The notes beneath the pieces were generated by a model that was not told where the DNA came from, did no database searches, and saw nothing but the letters and a program-made list of their open reading frames with translations. Positions 34,794 through 43,306 of a stretch of 64,000 nt of DNA are shown here, piece by piece (within the stretch, counting starts at the first letter, position 1; each line of letters opens with the position of its first letter). Where the stretch lies: contig NZ_AP018164.1 in NCBI RefSeq assembly GCF_002356315.1, forward strand, positions 4,154,001 to 4,218,000, written 5' to 3'. This DNA is from Mycobacterium shigaense. Lineage in GTDB: Bacteria > Actinomycetota > Actinomycetes > Mycobacteriales > Mycobacteriaceae. Position numbers and translations under genes: made by a program.

Positions 34794-34814
34794 CTGTCGG
34801 GGCGGACGCACTAG

Positions 34815-34835
34815 TTGTGATGTCCAGGGAGGTTG
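34815..34835 (+). repeat. Left terminal inverted repeat of the IS481 element
   Basis: The 21-bp arm is an exact reverse complement of 35913-35933; adding the palindromic CTAG extends identity to 25 bp. Confidence 0.9.
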
Positions 34836-34929
34836 TTTCTCCCGTTATCGGTGAGTCTGTGTGACAGGGAAGGCCTCCGGTTGTGAAGTGGAGCTGTCTA
34901 GGAACCGCTTCATCAACCAGGAGGCCTTC

Positions 34930-35937
34930 GTGTCCCACGCTAACGCTGCACTGACCCCGCGCGCTCGATTGAGGCTCGCCAGACTCGTCGTCGAGTCCGG
35001 TTGGACCTACGCGGCGGCGGCGAAGATGTTCATGGTCGCCCCGCGAACCGCCAAGAAGTGGGCCGATCGGTTCCGCGCCGAGGGGCCCGCCGGGATGGCC
35101 GACCGCAGCTCACGTCCGCACGTCAGCCCCACCAGGACCGCACCGGCGCTGATGCGCCGGATCGTGGATCTGCGATGGCGCAAGCGGCTCGGGCCGGTGC
35201 AGATCGGCGGGCGCTTGGGGGTGCCGGCCTCCACTGTGCACGCGGTACTGACCCGGTGCCGCATCAACCGGCTATCCCACATCGACCGCGTCACCGGCGA
35301 ACCGCTGCGCCGCTACGAACATCCCCATCCCGGCGCGTTGATCCACGTCGACGTCACCAAGTTCGCCAACATCCCCGACGGTGGCGGTCACAGATTCCTG
35401 AGTCGAGAACAAAGCAAACGCAACGCCATCGCCACCGGCCACCGCACCGGGGAACGCGGTGGCATCTCGACGAATTACCGCCCGAAGATCGGAATCGCGT
35501 TCGTACACACCGTGATCGACGATCACTCTCGGATGGCTTACGCCGAGATCTGTACCGATGAGAAGGCCGCGACGGCCGTCGCCGTGCTGCAGCGCGCAGT
35601 CGCGTGGTTCGCCGAGTGCGGGGTCGTCGTCGAACGAGTGCTCTCAGACAACGGATCGGCCTACCGATCCTTCGCGTGGCGTGACGCCTGTGCCGAGTTG
35701 CGCGTCACTCCGAAGCGGACCCGCCCGTACCGGCCGCAAACCAACGGAAAGATCGAGAGATTCCATCGCACCATGGCCGACGGTTGGGCCTACGCCCGTC
35801 ACTACCAGTCCACTAAAGAACGCGACACCGCTTTAGCGGGCTGGCTGCACTTCTACAATTTCCATCGAGCCCACTCCGCCATCGCAGGCAAGCCACCAGT
35901 CACCAGACTGACCAACCTCCCTGGACATCACAACTAG
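34930..35937 (+). CDS. IS481-family DDE transposase
   Basis: 335 residues from GTG 34930, preceded by AGGAGG. There is an N-terminal helix-turn-helix (RLVVESGWTYAAAAKMF, TAKKWADRF) and an integrase-type catalytic core with Asp in HVDVTKF, Asp in LSDNGSAY and Glu in NGKIERFHRTM. The final codons run through the right inverted repeat, and the TAG stop is formed by the flanking CTAG. If CTAG is target DNA, the stop codon is supplied by the insertion site. Confidence 0.93.
   Translation: MSHANAALTPRARLRLARLVVESGWTYAAAAKMFMVAPRTAKKWADRFRAEGPAGMADRSSRPHVSPTRTAPALMRRIVDLRWRKRLGPVQIGGRLGVPASTVHAVLTRCRINRLSHIDRVTGEPLRRYEHPHPGALIHVDVTKFANIPDGGGHRFLSREQSKRNAIATGHRTGERGGISTNYRPKIGIAFVHTVIDDHSRMAYAEICTDEKAATAVAVLQRAVAWFAECGVVVERVLSDNGSAYRSFAWRDACAELRVTPKRTRPYRPQTNGKIERFHRTMADGWAYARHYQSTKERDTALAGWLHFYNFHRAHSAIAGKPPVTRLTNLPGHHN
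35913..35933 (-). repeat. Right terminal inverted repeat of the IS481 element
   Basis: Exact reverse complement of the left arm. It also encodes the last residues of the transposase (NLPGHH). Confidence 0.9.
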
Positions 35938-36362
35938 CCGTCGATGACGGCGAGTCCCCGGCGCTCGAGATCGGCCAACCTGTCGCGCTTGGTCTGCAGC
36001 TGCTCGGGTGGATGCCCGGCCCAGTCCGTGAGCTCCCCGACCACCTTCACCGGCTCCCGGGTGCGGTAGGACCGGGTCGGGTTACCGGGAAACTTCTTGT
36101 CGGTCACGTTCGGGTCGTCCTCGAGGACGCCGTCGGCTTCCACAATGTAGATGCGGCCGCGGCCCTCACCAACGGCGAGCTCGGCTCCCCACACCGCCGC
36201 ATCCAGGGTGAACGTGACATACACGTGGTTGGCGCGCCGTCCTCCGCCGTAGTTCGACGGGCGTCCGGGTACCAGGAAGTCACCCGCCGAGAGGTCGGCC
36301 TTGGTGCCGTGCAAGAGCGCACCCGACTCGTGCGCTTCGAAGGGCTTCGGCGTGCTGGTCAC
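35934..36362 (-). CDS. arr: Rifamycin ADP-ribosyltransferase
   Basis: Arr inactivates rifampicin by ADP-ribosylation with NAD. The 142-residue product from GTG 36362 (ACGGAG 8-9 nt upstream) has all three active-site residues of the M. smegmatis enzyme at a one-residue offset: His18 in LLHGTKA, Tyr48 in NHVYVT and Asp83 in LEDDPNVTDKK. NPTRSYRT is conserved. An upstream start at 36398 is possible but less likely. Its TAG stop is read from the CTAG target copy next to the IS481 element, so the insertion left the gene intact. Confidence 0.95.
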   Translation of the reverse strand: MTSTPKPFEAHESGALLHGTKADLSAGDFLVPGRPSNYGGGRRANHVYVTFTLDAAVWGAELAVGEGRGRIYIVEADGVLEDDPNVTDKKFPGNPTRSYRTREPVKVVGELTDWAGHPPEQLQTKRDRLADLERRGLAVIDG

Positions 36363-36450
36363 GGCTGAACTCCGTCCTCGTTCGGCCAGTTCATTCAAAG
36401 TTCAGTCTTCCGTGGGCTGCCGCTTTCCCACGACGGGCAGCACTACCCAC

Positions 36451-36789
36451 ATGACTACCTGCACTCGCGAGCTGCGAAAACTGGCGCTGACGACGCTACT
36501 GGCCCTGTCCGCACTGCTGTGCTCGGCCCCGGCGGTTGCCGGCGCCGCTCCGGACAGCAGAGCAGCCTATCTGAACAGCCTCAATCAGCACGGAATCAGC
36601 TACAACGACCCCACCCACATGGTCGAGATCGGCACGACGCTGTGCCACGAGCTGCGCAACAACCTGGTGCCTCAGGAGGAGGCCGTCAGCCGGATCCAGA
36701 ACATGGGCTATTCCGGCGCTCAGGCGAACGTGATCGCGGCCAGCGCCGTGTTGTCGTTCTGCCCCGACATGGACGCCGACGCAAAGTAG
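36451..36789 (+). CDS. DUF732 secreted protein
   Basis: 112 residues: a signal peptide (LALTTLLALSALLCSAPAVAGA), then the DUF732 domain (DSRAAYLNSLNQHGISYNDPTHMVEIGTTLCHEL split around a conserved Cys, and VIAASAVLSFCPD with the second Cys). This small disulfide-linked domain is common in mycobacterial exported proteins. It is divergent from arr. A second DUF732 gene lies 1 kb away. Function unknown. Confidence 0.85.
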   Translation: MTTCTRELRKLALTTLLALSALLCSAPAVAGAAPDSRAAYLNSLNQHGISYNDPTHMVEIGTTLCHELRNNLVPQEEAVSRIQNMGYSGAQANVIAASAVLSFCPDMDADAK

Positions 36790-36790
36790 C

Positions 36791-37162
36791 TCAGATCGGG
36801 GTCCATATCCCGTTGTTGAAGAAGCCCCACGTCTGCGACGTAGGGTTCCACATCAGGTGCGCCTGCGGCGCCCATGCCGGGGGCGGCGGCTGGGGGGGAG
36901 CCCACGGCGGCGGGGGGCCCCACGGCCCCCAGCCGGCAGGCGCGGGACCCTGCCAGTCGTGGCACTGGTTCCAGTTCCAGTGGTAGTCGGTGCCCCAGGC
37001 CGGGTCCCACTGCTGGCCGGGGCACCAATGGTTGCGGGGCGCGGGGGCCGGTGCCGCCGCGGCGGGACCGGCCGGTCCGAGGGCCGGTATCGCCAGCCCG
37101 GCACCGACCAGCACGCCAATGCAGCGCCGCACCCACGGCGTCGTTCGCTTCGCAGTCGCCAT
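36791..37162 (-). CDS. Secreted Pro/Trp-rich protein
   Basis: 123 residues with an Ala-rich signal peptide (IGVLVGAGLAIPALGPAGPAAA). The mature part is strikingly rich in Trp, Pro and Gly (HWNWNQCHDWQ, GPWGPPPPWAPP) with two cysteines. It is probably cell-wall or surface exposed. It is convergent with the DUF732 gene, 1 bp apart. No assigned function. Confidence 0.75.
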   Translation of the reverse strand: MATAKRTTPWVRRCIGVLVGAGLAIPALGPAGPAAAAPAPAPRNHWCPGQQWDPAWGTDYHWNWNQCHDWQGPAPAGWGPWGPPPPWAPPQPPPPAWAPQAHLMWNPTSQTWGFFNNGIWTPI

Positions 37163-37212
37163 CTCTTCAGCATGGTCGACGCCGGGACGTCGCCGCTAGA
37201 CGTCGGACCGGA

Positions 37213-37578
37213 CTAGGTCGTCTCCGCTTCGTCCGGGGGAATCTCGCCGAGGCGTCGTCGGGTTTCGGCCACCGCGCGCCGGATCTCGGCCTCGTCGCGC
37301 CGGCCGCCGGCCCGCTCGCGCTCCGCGCGCTCGCCAACGCGTTGCTGCCGCTCGCGCTCCCGCTGCGCGGTCGCGCCCTCGCGTTGGTCGGCACGCTGTT
37401 CTCGCTCGTCGGCCAACTGCTCGCGTTCGTCCGCGACGCGGTCCCGCTCGTCGGCGACGACGTCGCGTTCGTCGGCCACTCGCTCGCGCCTGGAGAGCTC
37501 AGCCTCCCGCCGCGCGAGGTTCTGGTCGCGCGCATCCGACTCCGAACCCGGCTGTTCGGAACGGTCCTGGATGACCAC
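37213..37578 (-). CDS. Charged coiled-coil protein with ADERxxx heptad repeats
   Basis: About 121 residues from GTG 37578. The centre is a run of seven-residue repeats (ADERDVV, ADERDRV, ADEREQL, ADEREQR) followed by long Arg/Glu-rich helix, giving an uninterrupted charged coil. No signal peptide or membrane segment. Starts further upstream are possible. Composition and repeats may hide homology; function unknown. Confidence 0.6.
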   Translation of the reverse strand: MVIQDRSEQPGSESDARDQNLARREAELSRRERVADERDVVADERDRVADEREQLADEREQRADQREGATAQRERERQQRVGERAERERAGGRRDEAEIRRAVAETRRRLGEIPPDEAETT

Positions 37579-37763
37579 GGCGGTAAGCGTAACGCCGGGG
37601 TCGAGCGGAATTACTGCCGCCCGCCGGGTGCAGAGCAGCTTCCGTGGCCGTCGAGCGCCGGCCGCGTGGCGCGGGCCCAAATGCCAGTTAAACTGCCATA
37701 ACGGCGTCGTCGCGACTTTCCGGATGGCACCGCGCGCCGCCGGAATAACCTAGGAGGAATGTG

Positions 37764-38144
37764 ATGCTGGCGAGAGCCCTTGCGCTGACGGTCCTTTCCG
37801 TCGGGTTGGCCGCGCCCGCGCACGCAGATGCCACCGACGACGCGTTCATCACCAACCTCAGCACATCCGGCATGGATTACGGCGCACCAGACCGGGCGAT
37901 CCAAGTGGCGAAGACCGTCGTCTGCGCCAGCCTCACCGCCAACCCCAAGACCAGCAACGCGGATCTGGTCGCCAAGGTCACCAGCGCCACCAACTGGCCT
38001 CCGCTGAACGCCGCCTACTTCACCGGCGCCGCGATCCAGGCCTACTGCCCGCAGTACGGCTCCCTCACCGCGCCTCCCGTCCCCACCCCGGCCCCCGGCG
38101 GGCCCAGCACGGCACCGTCGCGACAGCCGGTGGAAACGGCGTGA
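37764..38144 (+). CDS. DUF732 secreted protein with Pro-rich tail
   Basis: 126 residues. ATG 37764 follows TAGGAGGA. A signal peptide (ARALALTVLSVGLAAPAHA) precedes a DUF732 domain (FITNLSTSGMDYGAPDRAI, VVCASL, AAIQAYCPQY) with the two conserved cysteines, then a short Pro-rich tail. It is a paralogue of the gene at 36451. Confidence 0.85.
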   Translation: MLARALALTVLSVGLAAPAHADATDDAFITNLSTSGMDYGAPDRAIQVAKTVVCASLTANPKTSNADLVAKVTSATNWPPLNAAYFTGAAIQAYCPQYGSLTAPPVPTPAPGGPSTAPSRQPVETA

Positions 38145-38160
38145 ACGCGGCCTGTTAGAC

Positions 38161-38196
38161 GTCGGCTCATAGGTCGGCTCATACGTCGGCTCATAC
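38161..38196. repeat. 12-bp tandem repeat (three copies)
   Basis: GTCGGCTCATAG, GTCGGCTCATAC and GTCGGCTCATAC follow one another at 38161-38196. The stop codon of the VOC gene (minus strand, 38191-38193) lies in the third unit. A small VNTR candidate. Confidence 0.85.
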
Positions 38197-38595
38197 GACG
38201 GCCCCGAACTTCGCCCGAGCCTCCTCAGTGACCGGCGTGAACAAATTGACCAGATTCCCGTCCGGGTCCCGAAACAGCAGAGCACGATTGCCCCACGGCA
38301 TCGTCGTCGGTGGGGTCACCACGTCGCCGACGCTGCCCCGCAGCCGCTCGTATTCGGCGTCCACATCGTCGACGATGAACTCGATGATCACGCTTCGGTT
38401 GGCCGCCGGTTCCGCAGATCCTGGCCCGAACAGCGGGACGGTCATCTCGCTACCGATGGCCAGCACGCCGACCGGTGTCGGGATTTCGGCGAATAGTTCG
38501 TTTCCCCAAGCAGCCGCGGTCTCGGTGACCATCTCGTAGAACGCGACCAACCGGCTGACATCCGCTGTGATGATGCGGGTCGAAACAAATTTCAC
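38191..38595 (-). CDS. VOC-family (glyoxalase/bleomycin-resistance fold) protein
   Basis: 134 residues from GTG 38595, preceded by GGAGA. Two beta-alpha-beta-beta-beta units are seen: VKFVSTRIITADVSRLVAFYE and IIEFIVDDVDAEYERL, ending with ALLFRDPDGNLVNLFTPV. The second unit has the usual acidic metal ligand region. Substrate unknown. The end of the gene runs into a 12-bp tandem repeat. Confidence 0.85.
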   Translation of the reverse strand: MKFVSTRIITADVSRLVAFYEMVTETAAAWGNELFAEIPTPVGVLAIGSEMTVPLFGPGSAEPAANRSVIIEFIVDDVDAEYERLRGSVGDVVTPPTTMPWGNRALLFRDPDGNLVNLFTPVTEEARAKFGAVV

Positions 38596-38742
38596 GAGGT
38601 CTCCGTTCACGGCAGGGTCGCGCTGCCTGCTCGCAGCGCCTTCGTTCACGGATGTTAGGGATCCCCACCGACAGGCAAGGCGGTTGCAGGGCGCATGGTT
38701 ACATGGAACAGCCGTCGCCTCACTAGAGTTCAGGAGTCATCC

Positions 38743-39237
38743 ATGGCCGACACCGATGCCGCAGCGATCCGAGCGTCGCGAGTTGACTGGATCAGCGAGC
38801 ACCTCGACACCTACCTGAGTTCCGGTGGCACCCGGGGCCACATCCTGGATGTGAGCGCGGTCGGGGGCCGTGAGATGACAACGCACTGTCTGATCAGATG
38901 CGTGGGCCGAAAGTCGGGCAAGGTATTCGTCAGGCCGTTGATCTACGGCAACTTCGGTGGCGAGATCGTGATCGTCGGGTCGAAGGGCGGGGCCGACACG
39001 CATCCGGGGTGGTATTTGAACATCCGCGCGAGCGAGAAGATCGGCGTGCAGATCGCGACCCAGGCGTTCGAGGCGACCTGGCGCGAGCCGGAAGGCGAAG
39101 AGCGCCATCAGGTTTGGGCGTACATGGCGCACCTGTACCCGCCGTACATCACCTATCAGCGATCGACCAGCCGCCAGATCCCGCTGGTGATGCTGACGAT
39201 CGGACAGCCGATCGACGTCTTCACCGCACAGGACTAG
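38743..39237 (+). CDS. Deazaflavin (F420)-dependent nitroreductase-family protein
   Basis: 164 residues of the Ddn/split beta-barrel flavin fold: TTHCLIRCVGRKSGKVFVRPLIYG at the cofactor site and KGGADTHPGWYLNIRA, the signature of F420-dependent DDN-type enzymes. It probably reduces quinones or similar substrates. CAGGAG precedes ATG 38743. It converges with ychF with a 4-bp overlap. Confidence 0.85.
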   Translation: MADTDAAAIRASRVDWISEHLDTYLSSGGTRGHILDVSAVGGREMTTHCLIRCVGRKSGKVFVRPLIYGNFGGEIVIVGSKGGADTHPGWYLNIRASEKIGVQIATQAFEATWREPEGEERHQVWAYMAHLYPPYITYQRSTSRQIPLVMLTIGQPIDVFTAQD

Positions 39238-40307
39238 ACGTTGAACCGGAATTCGACCACGTCGCCGTCGGCCATGATGTAGTCCTTGCCCTCCATCCGG
39301 ACCTTGCCGGCCGCCTTGGCCGCCGCCATCGACCCCGCCGCGATCAAGTCGTCGAAGGACACGATTTCGGCTTTGATGAAGCCCTTCTCGAAATCGGTGT
39401 GGATGACGCCGGCGGCCTTGGGCGCGGTGTCGCCCTGGTGAATCACCCACGCGCGCACCTCTTTTGGGCCGGCCGTGAGGTAGGTCTGCAGCTTGAGAGT
39501 GTGAAAACCGGCCCGCGCCAACGCATCCAGGCCGCGCTCGGTCTGCCCGATCGATTCCAGCAGCTCGGCCGCCGACTCGTCGTCGAGCTCTTGCAACTCT
39601 GCCTCGATCTTCGCGTCGAGGAACACCGCGTCGGCGGGGGCGACCATCGCGCGCAGCTCGGCCTTGCGGGCGTCGTCGGTCAGCACGGACTCGTCGGAAT
39701 TGAACACGTAGAGAAACGGTTTGGTGGTCATCAGGTTCAGCTCGCGCAGCGGTGACGTGTCGACGCCGGCCGCGAACAATGTCTTGCCGGAGTTCAGCAC
39801 GGCCTCGGCGGCGACCGCCGCCTCGTGCACGGGCTTGCGGTCCTTGTTGTTGCGGGCTTCCTTCTCCAGCCGCGGGACGGCCTTCTCCAGGGTCTGCAGG
39901 TCGGCGAGGATCAGCTCGGTTTCGATTACCTCGATATCGGAGCCCGGGTCGACCTTGCCGTCGACGTGCACGACGTCGTCGTCGGCGAACACCCGCACCA
40001 CCTGGCAGATCGCATCGCACTCGCGGATGTTGGCCAGGAACTTGTTGCCGAGCCCGGCACCCTCCGAGGCGCCCTTCACGATTCCGGCGATATCGACGAA
40101 GGTCACCGGCGCCGGCACGATCTTCTCGGAACCGAACATCTCCGCGAGCTTGTCCAGCCGCGGGTCGGGCAGCGCGACGACGCCCTCGTTGGGCTCGATG
40201 GTCGCGAACGGGTAGTTGGCCGCCACCACGTTGTTCCGGGTCAGGGCGTTGAACAGCGTGGACTTGCCGACGTTGGGCAGGCCGACGATTCCGAGGCTCA
40301 GGCTCAC
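39234..40307 (-). CDS. ychF: Ribosome-binding ATPase YchF (Obg family)
   Basis: 357 residues, the usual length. The G1 loop GLPNVGKSTLFNAL is at residues 9-22. The TGS domain closes the protein with LQTYLTAGPKEVRAW and the conserved end GDVVEFRFNV. It binds the ribosome and is implicated in stress and redox responses. It corresponds to Rv1112. Confidence 0.96.
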   Translation of the reverse strand: MSLSLGIVGLPNVGKSTLFNALTRNNVVAANYPFATIEPNEGVVALPDPRLDKLAEMFGSEKIVPAPVTFVDIAGIVKGASEGAGLGNKFLANIRECDAICQVVRVFADDDVVHVDGKVDPGSDIEVIETELILADLQTLEKAVPRLEKEARNNKDRKPVHEAAVAAEAVLNSGKTLFAAGVDTSPLRELNLMTTKPFLYVFNSDESVLTDDARKAELRAMVAPADAVFLDAKIEAELQELDDESAAELLESIGQTERGLDALARAGFHTLKLQTYLTAGPKEVRAWVIHQGDTAPKAAGVIHTDFEKGFIKAEIVSFDDLIAAGSMAAAKAAGKVRMEGKDYIMADGDVVEFRFNV

Positions 40308-40419
40308 GGGGAACCAAGTCTAGGACTCGCGGGGCGTTCGGCCGCCACGGCCGTGGCACGCACGGTGTCTTGACAAGCTATTTACGAGCGTTTGGCCGCA
40401 TTCCCGGTACGGTCTACAT

Positions 40420-41619
40420 GTGTCAGCACAGCGGGGAAGCTCGGCAGTAGAAGCTGCCCATCGCTCGATCTACCCGAACATCGCGGGTGTGCCGTGGTGG
40501 ACGGCTCTGCTCATCGCCGTCACCACCACCGCCATCGGGTACGGCATCGACGCGGGATCCGGCCACAAGCAGCTGACCAGCGTCTTCGCCGGGTTCTATA
40601 TAGCCGGCTGCGTGGTGGCGGTGCTGGCCGTGCGCCAGGAGGGGCTGTTCACCGCGATCATCCAGCCGCCGCTGATCCTGTTCTGCGCGGTCCCGGGCGC
40701 CTACTGGCTGTTCCACGGCGGCCAGCTCGGCGGCCTGAAAGACCTACTGATCAACTGCGGCTACCCGCTGATCGAACGTTTCCCGCTGATGCTTGGCACC
40801 GCCGGCGGCATCCTGCTGATCGGCCTGGTGAGGTGGTACTTCGGGAAGTCCTACCGCCCGGGCGCCGCCGAAGGCACGGCCGACGCGACCGCCCACCCGG
40901 CGGGCGCGAAGTCCTTCTTCCTCAGCGGCGTCGGCGAAAAATTGAACTCCCTGCTCGGCGTCGCCGCGCCGTCGCACGAGGGCGCAGACGACGACGGCGA
41001 GGCTTCGGCCGACGCGAAGCGGGACCGTTCGACGCGCACCTCGCAGCGACGGGCTCCCGCCACCGGCCGGGGGACAGGCAACGGGCGGGCCGGCACCCGC
41101 TCCGCCCGCGCCGGCTCCCGGCACACCCGCCCGTCGCTGGACGACGACCAGGACCCCGCGGCCGAGCCCCGGCGCCGCCGGCGCCCGGCGCCACCCCGCG
41201 ATTTCGATCCCGCCGACGACCCGCGCCGGTCGCGCCGGCGGCCAAGGCCGCAGGATGATTCGGACCCGCGCGGCCAGTCGCCACGCCAGGGCCGCGAGCG
41301 CGGCTACCGCGAACCTTACGAGCGCTCCGCGCCGCGCAGCGGCCGCTTCGACGGCTACAACAGGTACGAGTCCGGAGGGGCGAGGCGGTTCGCCCCGTAC
41401 GAGGGATACGACCCCTACGACGCGCCTTCGGAGCCGCGCCGCCGTCGGCCCACACCGAACGGGACCAACGGCTCGGGCCCGACGCACCACCCGATCTCGC
41501 AGGTTCGGTACCGCGGTTCGGGCCCGGACGAGGAGCGCACGGAACGCCCCAGCCGGCCGCGGGCACACGGCCGCTCGCAGAGCCCGTCGCGGGCGGATTC
41601 CAGGGAATACGACGTCTAG
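40420..41619 (+). CDS. DUF6542 membrane protein with long charged tail
   Basis: 399 residues. The N-terminal 150 have four hydrophobic helices (VPWWTALLIAVTTTAIGYG, VFAGFYIAGCVVAVLAV, FTAIIQPPLILFCAVPGAYW, MLGTAGGILLIGLVRWYFG). The remaining 250 residues are disordered, rich in Arg, Pro and Asp. It corresponds to Rv1111c. A TACGGT -10-like element ends 6 bp before the GTG start, so the transcript may be leaderless. Function unknown. Confidence 0.8.
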   Translation: MSAQRGSSAVEAAHRSIYPNIAGVPWWTALLIAVTTTAIGYGIDAGSGHKQLTSVFAGFYIAGCVVAVLAVRQEGLFTAIIQPPLILFCAVPGAYWLFHGGQLGGLKDLLINCGYPLIERFPLMLGTAGGILLIGLVRWYFGKSYRPGAAEGTADATAHPAGAKSFFLSGVGEKLNSLLGVAAPSHEGADDDGEASADAKRDRSTRTSQRRAPATGRGTGNGRAGTRSARAGSRHTRPSLDDDQDPAAEPRRRRRPAPPRDFDPADDPRRSRRRPRPQDDSDPRGQSPRQGRERGYREPYERSAPRSGRFDGYNRYESGGARRFAPYEGYDPYDAPSEPRRRRPTPNGTNGSGPTHHPISQVRYRGSGPDEERTERPSRPRAHGRSQSPSRADSREYDV

Positions 41620-42623
41620 CTGGATTCCAACAGCGATCGGATCTCGCGGGGCAGCGCGAATACCAGCGTCTCCTGCGCCGTCGTGACCGGCTGCACCACG
41701 CCGTAGCCGTGTTCGGCGAGCCGCTCCAGCACCCCGCGCACCAGCACCTCGGGCACGGACGCCCCCGACGTCACACCGATCGTCGTGACGCCCGCCAACC
41801 ATGCCGGGTCGATGTCGTCGGCCCAGTCGACCAGGTACGCCGCCTGCGCTCCGCCGCCCAACGCCACCTCGACCAGCCGCACCGAGTTCGACGAATTGCG
41901 CGACCCCACGACGATGACCAGCTGGCACTCGGGGGCCATTGCCTTGACCGCGACCTGCCGGTTCTGCGTGGCGTAGCAGATGTCGTCGCTGGGCGGGTCC
42001 TGCAGCTTGGGGAACCGCTGCCGCAGCCGCTCGACGATCTCCATGGTCTCGTCGACCGACAGCGTGGTCTGCGACAGCCAGACCACCTTGTTCTCGTCCC
42101 GGACGGTCACGTCGTCCACCGACGCGACGCCGTCGACCAGCTGCACATGGTCGGGTGCCTCCCCCGCCGTGCCGATGACCTCCTCGTGACCCTCGTGGCC
42201 GATCAACAGGATGTCGTAATCGTTGCGGGCGAAACGCCGGGCCTCGTTGTGCACCTTGGTGACCAGCGGGCAGGTGGCATCGATGGTGTGCAGGTTGCGC
42301 GCGGCGGCCGCGGCGTGCACCGTCGGCGCCACGCCGTGCGCGGAGAACACCACGATGGCACCCTCGGGGACCTCGTCGGTCTCCTCGACGAACACCGCGC
42401 CCGCCTTTTCCAGCGTGCCGACCACGTGCCGGTTGTGCACGATTTCGTGCCGCACGTAGACGGGGGCGCCGTGCTTCTGCAGGGCGCGCTCCACCGTCTC
42501 GACGGCACGGTCCACCCCCGCGCAGTAACCGCGCGGCTCCGCCAGCAACACCCGCTTACCGATCGGATCGTTGGCTACCGAGCTGGACGCGCCGGGAATC
42601 CCCATGTCGACTGTCGGCGGCAT
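41616..42623 (-). CDS. ispH: 4-hydroxy-3-methylbut-2-enyl diphosphate reductase
   Basis: The last enzyme of the MEP isoprenoid pathway, a [4Fe-4S] protein. 335 residues from ATG 42623, the same length as Rv1110 (lytB2). The three cluster cysteines are in EPRGYCAGVDRA, DATCPLVTKVH and DDICYATQNRQ. A longer start at 42650 is possible. It converges with the DUF6542 gene by 4 bp. M. tuberculosis has a second copy elsewhere. Confidence 0.95.
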   Translation of the reverse strand: MPPTVDMGIPGASSSVANDPIGKRVLLAEPRGYCAGVDRAVETVERALQKHGAPVYVRHEIVHNRHVVGTLEKAGAVFVEETDEVPEGAIVVFSAHGVAPTVHAAAAARNLHTIDATCPLVTKVHNEARRFARNDYDILLIGHEGHEEVIGTAGEAPDHVQLVDGVASVDDVTVRDENKVVWLSQTTLSVDETMEIVERLRQRFPKLQDPPSDDICYATQNRQVAVKAMAPECQLVIVVGSRNSSNSVRLVEVALGGGAQAAYLVDWADDIDPAWLAGVTTIGVTSGASVPEVLVRGVLERLAEHGYGVVQPVTTAQETLVFALPREIRSLLESS

Positions 42624-42712
42624 GACGTCCAGCGTACTTTCCACCGACACGGGCCCGCCAGCTCGCGCCGGTGGGCTTGGCGTTAGCCGCGGCTTAAGGC
42701 AATCTTGGACCC

Positions 42713-43306
42713 ATGGCTACGGCACCGTATGGAGTTCGGCTACTGGTCGGGGCGGCTGCGGTCGCCGTCGAGGAGACGATCAGGCTGCCGAAGACGATCC
42801 TGATGTACCCGATGACGTTAGCCAGTCAGGCGGCCCACATCGTGATGCGGTTTCAGCAGAATCTGGCGGAGCTGGTGATCAAGGGCGACAGCACCTTGGA
42901 GTCCATCTTCCCGCCCAGGGACGAGAAGCCGGAATGGGCGACGTTCGACGAGGACCTGGACGACGCGATCGACGGGGCCGCCGCCATCCCCGCGGAGCTG
43001 CCCGACGGCGCCGGCGGCGATCGCCGGGCCGAGGGGCGGTTCGCCCTGTACTCCGTGGCCGACGCCGCACAGGACGCCGGCGCGCCGGCCAAGCCGCCAC
43101 GGCAAGCCAAGGAGTCGGTGCCCGAGCCCCCGGTGGCGGCCGAGCTCGACTATCCGACGCTGACGCTGGCGCAGCTGCGGGCCCGCCTGCAATCGCTGGG
43201 TGTCGACGAGCTCGAGGCCCTGCTCGCCTACGAGCAGGCCACCAGGGCCCGCGCTCCGTTCGAGACGCTGCTGGCCAACAGGATCACCCGCGCGACCGCG
43301 AAGTGA
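42713..43306 (+). CDS. Lipid-droplet-associated protein (Rv1109c-like)
   Basis: 197 residues. The first 60 form amphipathic or hydrophobic helices (VRLLVGAAAVAVEETIRLPKTILMYPMTLA) and the last 60 a conserved helical module (TLAQLRARLQSLGVDELEALLAYEQAT). The name follows the family assignment for Rv1109c homologues. It overlaps the start of xseA by 4 bp (GTGA), so it heads the xseAB operon. Confidence 0.78.
   Translation: MATAPYGVRLLVGAAAVAVEETIRLPKTILMYPMTLASQAAHIVMRFQQNLAELVIKGDSTLESIFPPRDEKPEWATFDEDLDDAIDGAAAIPAELPDGAGGDRRAEGRFALYSVADAAQDAGAPAKPPRQAKESVPEPPVAAELDYPTLTLAQLRARLQSLGVDELEALLAYEQATRARAPFETLLANRITRATAK

Larger units (their letters stand above)
34811..35937 (+). mobile_element. 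IS481-family insertion sequence with CTAG target duplication
   Basis: A complete element of about 1119 bp (34815-35933). Perfect terminal inverted repeats begin TTGTGATGTCC and end GGACATCACAA, flanked on both sides by CTAG (34811-34814 and 35934-35937). CTAG is the known target preference of IS481 elements, so the flanks are read as the target duplication. It encodes one transposase. Perfect ends and an intact ORF point to a recent insertion, immediately after the arr stop codon. Confidence 0.9.

Noticed and set aside
38161..38196. Possible CRISPR array from repeated 12-bp units
   Set aside because: Units are contiguous with no spacers and far too short.
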